Assembly: GCA_943357975.1 (NCBI GenBank)
Contig: CALRGS010000021.1
Span: 1 to 9,282, forward strand
Reading direction: 5' to 3'
DNA from: Candidatus Nomurabacteria bacterium
GTDB lineage: Bacteria; Patescibacteriota; Minisyncoccia; Phycocordibacterales; UBA1006
Length of the DNA: 9,282 nucleotides
Below are positions 6,568 through 9,282 of the stretch, piece by piece; position 1 is the first letter of the stretch, and each line of letters starts with the position of its first letter. The notes under the pieces are model-generated. The model ran no database searches and was not told the origin of the DNA. It worked only from the letters and a program-made list of their open reading frames with translations. The position numbers and the translations under genes were made by a program.

Positions 6568-7089
6568 ATGCAAACATTCATCCTCTGGCTCGGAGTAGTC
6601 GTATTAGTTCCACTCTTTATCTTTCGAGTTCTCTTCCTGTTTGAAGGGAAAAAGCCTTCGATTGCTTACGAATCCATCGGGACACTTCTAGTAATAAGTT
6701 ATTATGAATTACTCCACCTCCGTATCATGATGACTGCTGAAATCGGAGTTTTTATTCTGATACTCTACACCTTCATCACCACTAAACCTGTTCCGGAAAA
6801 ACATCAACGGGTCATCGTTGGGCTTACCGTTGGACTTATTTTAATTTTTACTTTTTTTACTACTCAGGAACCTACTAGGTGGATAGCGTGCATGGCTGCA
6901 CTATTTCTAATTTTTGGAAACTATGCATTGAATAATAAAAGAAAACCTGCTGGATGGGTACTGTTCTCTTTATATTATTTTTGTACTGCTTATGTAGTAT
7001 ACGCACATGCTCCATTGCATGACTTTTTTATCCATGCTCAAATCTTTTTAGGAATGCTCTGCTTCATGGGATTTATAAGAAGGCGATAA
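6568..7089 (+). CDS. polytopic membrane protein, unknown (faintly PnuC-like)
   Basis: 173-residue very hydrophobic protein with six or seven predicted helices (about 4-25, 34-50, 54-71, 81-98, 103-121, 128-146 and 150-170) and a positive C-terminal tail (RRR). Cytoplasmic-type loops are FEGKKPS (25-31), KPVPEKHQR (73-81) and NNKRKPAGW (122-130). The C-terminal third, with a Lys/Arg loop, a Trp and then two aromatic-rich helices, recalls the end of PnuC-type vitamin precursor transporters, but the protein is shorter than usual PnuC and I see no defining motif, so this is only a lead. It is monocistronic, divergent from the RsiV-like gene, and closed by a strong terminator. ATG at 6568; no Shine-Dalgarno. 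Confidence 0.7.
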   Translation: MQTFILWLGVVVLVPLFIFRVLFLFEGKKPSIAYESIGTLLVISYYELLHLRIMMTAEIGVFILILYTFITTKPVPEKHQRVIVGLTVGLILIFTFFTTQEPTRWIACMAALFLIFGNYALNNKRKPAGWVLFSLYYFCTAYVVYAHAPLHDFFIHAQIFLGMLCFMGFIRRR

Positions 7090-7106
7090 GGATATGTTTA
7101 TATTTT

Positions 7107-7141
7107 AAAAGGCGTTTGTCCGTAGGACAAACGCCTTTTTT
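7107..7141. terminator. strong two-way intrinsic terminator
   Basis: AAAAGGCGTTTGTCC (7107-7121), loop GTA, then the perfect complement (7125-7139) and a T-run to 7141. It ends the 173-aa membrane gene on the plus strand. On the minus strand, with a T4 run, it lies just beyond the repeat copy that follows the KAS III gene and would end that operon. Confidence 0.9.
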
Positions 7142-7144
7142 GTT

Positions 7145-7191
7145 TTAAAACTTCTCTTCGTTCAAATTTGGAACGTAGCCAGAAATTGTGG
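7145..7191 (-). repeat. duplicated 3' end of the acyltransferase gene (copy 1)
   Basis: 47 bp matching 8675-8721 at 45 positions, including 37 identical bases in a row from the stop codon side. In minus sense it still encodes the acyltransferase tail GYVPNLNEEKF and its TAA stop, with His changed to Ser by two adjacent base changes. It starts one base beyond the KAS III stop codon and has no start codon of its own, so it is a remnant and not a gene. Confidence 0.9.
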
Positions 7192-7192
7192 G

Positions 7193-8293
7193 TTAAAACT
7201 TACACTCGAGATCAACAATGCCTAATGTATACCCTGCTCCAAAACTACACAATAAAACCCTATCTCCATTTTTAAAATGACCTTTTTTCCAAAAATCAAA
7301 TAGGCACAGCGGGGTGCTTGATGCTACCGTATTACCAACCATTTCGATATTTGAAAGCATCTTTTCTTCTCCATATTTATTCTTTCCTAATTTAAGAAAA
7401 TTTTCATTCATAGAATCAAGCATCTTTTGATTAGATTGATGTGGTATAAAATAATCTATCTCATCAGGAGAAATGTTGTATTTTTTACAATACTCTAAGA
7501 AAAAGTTTGAAGTATATTCTCTTCCGTGAACATAAACTTTCTTACCATTCATAACCATCGAGTTTATGTCTTTTCCTTTAGCCTTTAAAGATAGCTCCGT
7601 TGGCATTGACACATCATCTGTATCCTTACTTTTTTCTGTATCTTTAGCAATAGTACTTATCGATGTTCTTAGAATCTTAAAGCCAGTCATTCCTTCTTGC
7701 TCATGCTTAATGACTGATGCTGTCGCAGCATCACCGAATAAGATCCTTGTGTCTGCATCATGTCTTTTTAAAATCCGAGTAACTGTATCTGCTGTAACTA
7801 CAAACACCTTATCATATGGACTTTCTGCTAAATAGCCCCTGGCAAGAAGTTGGGCCGCTGCAGTATGCACACCATAAGTCCACCCAGAACAAGCTGCACC
7901 AATATCAAAACCACTATTCTCAAAATGATAACCATGCTCCATGGTTATTCCCAATCTTTCCATTAATTTAGCAGCTACCGAGGGGTATCTATCCTCATTT
8001 AAAACAGTCCCTACTGCTAGCATAATCTTTTCATCTTTCAAAACAGGGTCTTTATCGAGAAGTTTTTTTAGTGCATAACCAGCCATGTCTGTTGAGGTCA
8101 TATCATCCACAACCGTTCTCCTTTCTTTTATTCCAACCTTCTGATAAATTCTATCTTCAGACGAAGCATCTTGTGGAGGGTAAGTTTCTGGAAGTTGTCT
8201 CTCTAGGTCAATATTGGTTATTTTTTTATCTGGCAAAAAAGATTCTATGTCTGTTATTATTAAACTATTATTTTTTTCAGTAAATTTTTCCAT
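7193..8293 (-). CDS. 3-oxoacyl-ACP synthase III (KAS III / FabH-like)
   Basis: 366-residue thiolase-fold condensing enzyme. The full catalytic triad is visible: Cys135 in FDIGAACSGWTYG, His285 in FIPHQSNQKM and Asn321 in MVGNTVASSTP. Also present are FGDAATASV (186-194) and the closing SFGAGYTLG (350-358). FabH condenses acetyl-CoA with malonyl-ACP to begin fatty acid synthesis. Relatives use other acyl donors to make secondary products. This protein is longer than E. coli FabH (317), with a charged insert at about 215-250. No acyl carrier protein or other fab gene is in the window, so the substrate is open. It follows the 77-aa gene by 7 nt, and its ATG is the loop of a 13-bp hairpin. The DNA is AT-richer than the adjoining acyltransferase gene, and the unit is bracketed by 47-bp direct repeats, which suggests acquisition. 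Confidence 0.9.
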   Translation of the reverse strand: MEKFTEKNNSLIITDIESFLPDKKITNIDLERQLPETYPPQDASSEDRIYQKVGIKERRTVVDDMTSTDMAGYALKKLLDKDPVLKDEKIMLAVGTVLNEDRYPSVAAKLMERLGITMEHGYHFENSGFDIGAACSGWTYGVHTAAAQLLARGYLAESPYDKVFVVTADTVTRILKRHDADTRILFGDAATASVIKHEQEGMTGFKILRTSISTIAKDTEKSKDTDDVSMPTELSLKAKGKDINSMVMNGKKVYVHGREYTSNFFLEYCKKYNISPDEIDYFIPHQSNQKMLDSMNENFLKLGKNKYGEEKMLSNIEMVGNTVASSTPLCLFDFWKKGHFKNGDRVLLCSFGAGYTLGIVDLECKF

Positions 8294-8306
8294 GAAAAAT
8301 TTACTG
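8278..8306 (-). promoter_or_regulatory. perfect hairpin with the KAS III start codon as its loop
   Basis: In minus sense CAGTAAATTTTTC, ATG, GAAAAATTTACTG: 13 of 13 bases pair and the three unpaired bases are the start codon. The left arm contains the TAA stop (8301-8303) of the 77-aa gene. A ribosome finishing that gene would melt the stem at the next start, so it could couple translation of the two genes. A protein-binding palindrome is the alternative. Confidence 0.75.
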
Positions 8307-8534
8307 GCTACTATTTTCTAGAGACGTAAGCTCTACATTAAGTTTTTTTGAAAAATCCTCATTTATTGAATCTTCTCTAATTTTTTTAGCCAATAAAGCA
8401 GGGTCAATATCTAAAACCCTTGCCATAGCTACAAACATCCTACTTAGTGTAACGACTTGTAAGTTATGTTCTTCATACATTTTTTCTACAGCTTTGTTTA
8501 AATTATCGAGTTTTTCTTTTTCTAAATTTTCCAT
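8301..8534 (-). CDS. small helical protein, first gene of the KAS III operon
   Basis: 77-residue soluble, charged protein that I do not recognise. It looks all-helical: an N-terminal amphipathic stretch rich in Glu and Lys (residues 1-20), then VVTLSRMFVAMARVLDIDP and a Lys-rich C-terminal helix. There is no phosphopantetheine DSL motif in the expected setting, so it is not an evident acyl carrier protein, and no clear helix-turn-helix. A longer reading from an ATG at 8555 is possible, but a perfect -10 box TATAAT (8541-8546) lies inside those extra codons and puts the transcription start exactly on the ATG at 8534, so I choose 8534. It ends 7 nt before the KAS III gene, with the hairpin joining the two, so a role linked to KAS III (partner or regulator) is inferred. 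Confidence 0.65.
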   Translation of the reverse strand: MENLEKEKLDNLNKAVEKMYEEHNLQVVTLSRMFVAMARVLDIDPALLAKKIREDSINEDFSKKLNVELTSLENSSQ

Positions 8535-8540
8535 ACCATA

Positions 8541-8568
8541 ATTATACCCCTCCATCTTGATTTTGCAA
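8541..8568 (-). promoter_or_regulatory. leaderless promoter of the 77-aa/KAS III operon
   Basis: Minus-strand -35 TTGCAA (8563-8568), 16-bp spacer and a perfect -10 TATAAT (8541-8546). Six bases separate the box from the ATG at 8534, so the message should begin with that ATG. A GGAGGGG lies upstream of the -10 box and would not be transcribed, so it is not a Shine-Dalgarno for this start. Confidence 0.65.
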
Positions 8569-8640
8569 TATTTGGAAAAATATTCTTACTTAAACACACG
8601 CCATCTGGTTTCTGCTCCATATTCCTCACCAATATATAAC

Positions 8641-8670
8641 TAAAAAGAGGTCCTGAACCAGGACCTCTTT
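8641..8670 (-). terminator. intrinsic terminator of the acyltransferase gene
   Basis: AAAGAGGTCCTG (8644-8655) pairs fully with CAGGACCTCTTT (8659-8670) around a 3-nt loop; a T-run follows on the minus strand. It lies 4 bases past the stop codon and separates the acyltransferase transcript from the KAS III operon. Confidence 0.85.
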
Positions 8671-8674
8671 AAGC

Positions 8675-8721
8675 TTAAAACTTCTCTTCGTTCAAATTTG
8701 GAACGTAGCCATGAATTGTGG
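8675..8721 (-). repeat. 3' end of the acyltransferase gene, repeated (copy 2)
   Basis: This copy is in frame in the acyltransferase gene and encodes its last residues, ATIHGYVPNLNEEKF, and the stop. Its partner is 1530 bp away at 7145-7191 in the same orientation. A 9-bp TTAAAACTT begins both copies and also occurs at the KAS III stop (7193-7201). Confidence 0.9.
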
Positions 8722-9250
8722 CCTGGTACCAATTTCTAATCTTCTCTAAATCAAACTCTTTGGTTCCTGATAAATAAATAGGTTCGCTTATGAGGATTTT
8801 CTTATGAAGATAATCAAGCCCAACCATCACCACTGGAACTTTTGCATTCAAGGCAATTTGATAGAAACCCCTGTGCCACTCTGCATCCAACTTTCGAGTC
8901 CCCTCTGGCGCAAGCGCAACCATACCTGGTTTTCCACTTGAAACAGCTTTCATAAGTATCTCAGTTACCACACCTTTAGCCGGCCCACCCAAGGTATGAT
9001 TCCGATCTGTCGCAATCCCACCTACTAAAAGGAGGAGTTGGTGAAATCCAGGAATTTTCGTATACTCGTATTTAAATGCAAACTTAAGGGGTGGTAACGG
9101 TGAAACCCATTTTACCAACAGTCCGATAACAAAATCTTTCCAACTACGATGCGGGGCTACCACGGCAACATAGTTATCGAGCTTAGGAAATGAACCATCA
9201 ATAGTCCACCCTAAAAAATCAAGAATTTTTTGTGCTTTTTCTTTCATCAT
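8675..9250 (-). CDS. PlsC-like 1-acylglycerol-3-phosphate acyltransferase family
   Basis: 191-residue acyltransferase of the PlsC/LPLAT family, which moves an acyl group from acyl-ACP or acyl-CoA to a lysophospholipid or similar acceptor at the inner membrane face. Motif I H-x4-D is H34-R-S-W-K-D39 in VAPHRSWKDFVIG. Motif III is E116-G-T-R119 in ALAPEGTRK, and motif IV is VPVVMVGLDY (138-147). A moderately hydrophobic stretch at 40-50 and another near 71-80 may touch the membrane, but there is no clear N-terminal anchor. The start is ATG at 9250 or the adjacent ATG at 9247; an in-frame TGA lies immediately upstream. The last 47 bases of the gene are repeated at 7145-7191. Which lipid it modifies is unknown; many CPR lack fatty acid synthesis, so scavenged acyl groups are plausible. 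Confidence 0.9.
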   Translation of the reverse strand: MMKEKAQKILDFLGWTIDGSFPKLDNYVAVVAPHRSWKDFVIGLLVKWVSPLPPLKFAFKYEYTKIPGFHQLLLLVGGIATDRNHTLGGPAKGVVTEILMKAVSSGKPGMVALAPEGTRKLDAEWHRGFYQIALNAKVPVVMVGLDYLHKKILISEPIYLSGTKEFDLEKIRNWYQATIHGYVPNLNEEKF

Positions 9251-9268
9251 TCAGTTTATTTTGAATTA

Positions 9269-9277
9269 TCTATACCA
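9269..9277 (-). promoter_or_regulatory. probable -10 box of the acyltransferase gene
   Basis: Minus-strand TGG followed by TATAGA (9269-9274) is an extended -10. An overlapping GATAAT (9265-9270) is an alternative. Any -35 box lies beyond the window edge. The predicted leader is about 11 nt, with no Shine-Dalgarno. Confidence 0.4.
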
Positions 9278-9282
9278 TTTAT

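Noticed and set aside
7145..7191. A short coding gene in the repeat copy after KAS III
   Set aside because: It encodes only the acyltransferase tail and a stop, with no start codon after the KAS III stop; it is a remnant.
8301..8534. The 77-aa protein as acyl carrier protein for KAS III
   Set aside because: The sequence contains EDSINED, but not the DSL serine with its usual surrounding helix pattern, so the phosphopantetheine site is unsupported.
7193..9250. Acyltransferase, 77-aa gene and KAS III as a single operon
   Set aside because: A strong terminator at 8641-8670 and a good promoter at 8541-8568 separate the acyltransferase from the other two.
1..9282. Alternative genetic code with UGA as a sense codon
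   Set aside because: All genes are full-length with TAA or TAG stops and standard reading, and tryptophan is encoded by TGG; no internal TGA needs reading through.

Overview
The window reads like a Candidatus Patescibacteria (CPR) chromosome, most likely of the Parcubacteria group; this is inference. The signs are a sigma-region-4 plus HARE-HTH protein of a kind I associate with these genomes, short mostly single-gene transcription units, no Shine-Dalgarno motif before any gene whose upstream sequence is in the window, small orphan membrane proteins, and REP-like double-hairpin repeats. All genes read with standard stops (TAA or TAG), so there is no sign of the UGA recoding seen in Gracilibacteria or Absconditabacteria.

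Layout. Bases 1-522 (+): the 3' part of a VanY/M15B D,D-carboxypeptidase. Bases 523-709: two inverted REP-like elements and a two-way terminator. Bases 710-1750 (-): a DNA-binding protein with sigma-70 region 4 and HARE-HTH modules. Bases 1897-2478 (-): an orphan P-loop kinase. Bases 2561-5281 (-): uvrA, the nucleotide excision repair damage sensor, with a candidate REP-like element inside its reading frame. Divergent from it is a 95-residue membrane protein (5357-5644, +). Bases 5698-6462 (-): a membrane-anchored DUF4163/DUF3298 (RsiV-like) protein, divergent from a 173-residue polytopic membrane protein (6568-7089, +). Bases 7193-8534 (-): a two-gene, AT-richer unit of a 77-residue helical protein and a KAS III (FabH-like) enzyme with an intact Cys-His-Asn triad. 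Bases 8675-9250 (-): a PlsC-like acyltransferase.

Three structures stand out. (1) The last 47 bp of the acyltransferase gene are repeated (45/47, 37 in a row) just beyond the stop codon of the KAS III gene, so the KAS III unit is bracketed by direct repeats like the trace of a cassette inserted at a gene's 3' end. (2) The KAS III start codon is exactly the 3-nt loop of a perfect 13-bp inverted repeat whose left arm carries the stop codon of the upstream gene, a geometry that suggests translational coupling. (3) Several -10 boxes lie 6-8 nt before start codons, predicting leaderless or nearly leaderless mRNAs for uvrA, the RsiV-like gene and the 77-residue gene.

Most genes are separate units closed by clear intrinsic terminators, several of them two-way between convergent genes. 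The only evident operon is the 77-aa gene with KAS III. Functionally there is envelope work (carboxypeptidase, RsiV-like protein, acyltransferase, KAS III, two membrane proteins), DNA repair (uvrA) and transcription (the sigma4-HARE protein). No RNA gene, CRISPR array, integrase or transposase gene was found, and no gene-free stretch exceeds 300 bases.
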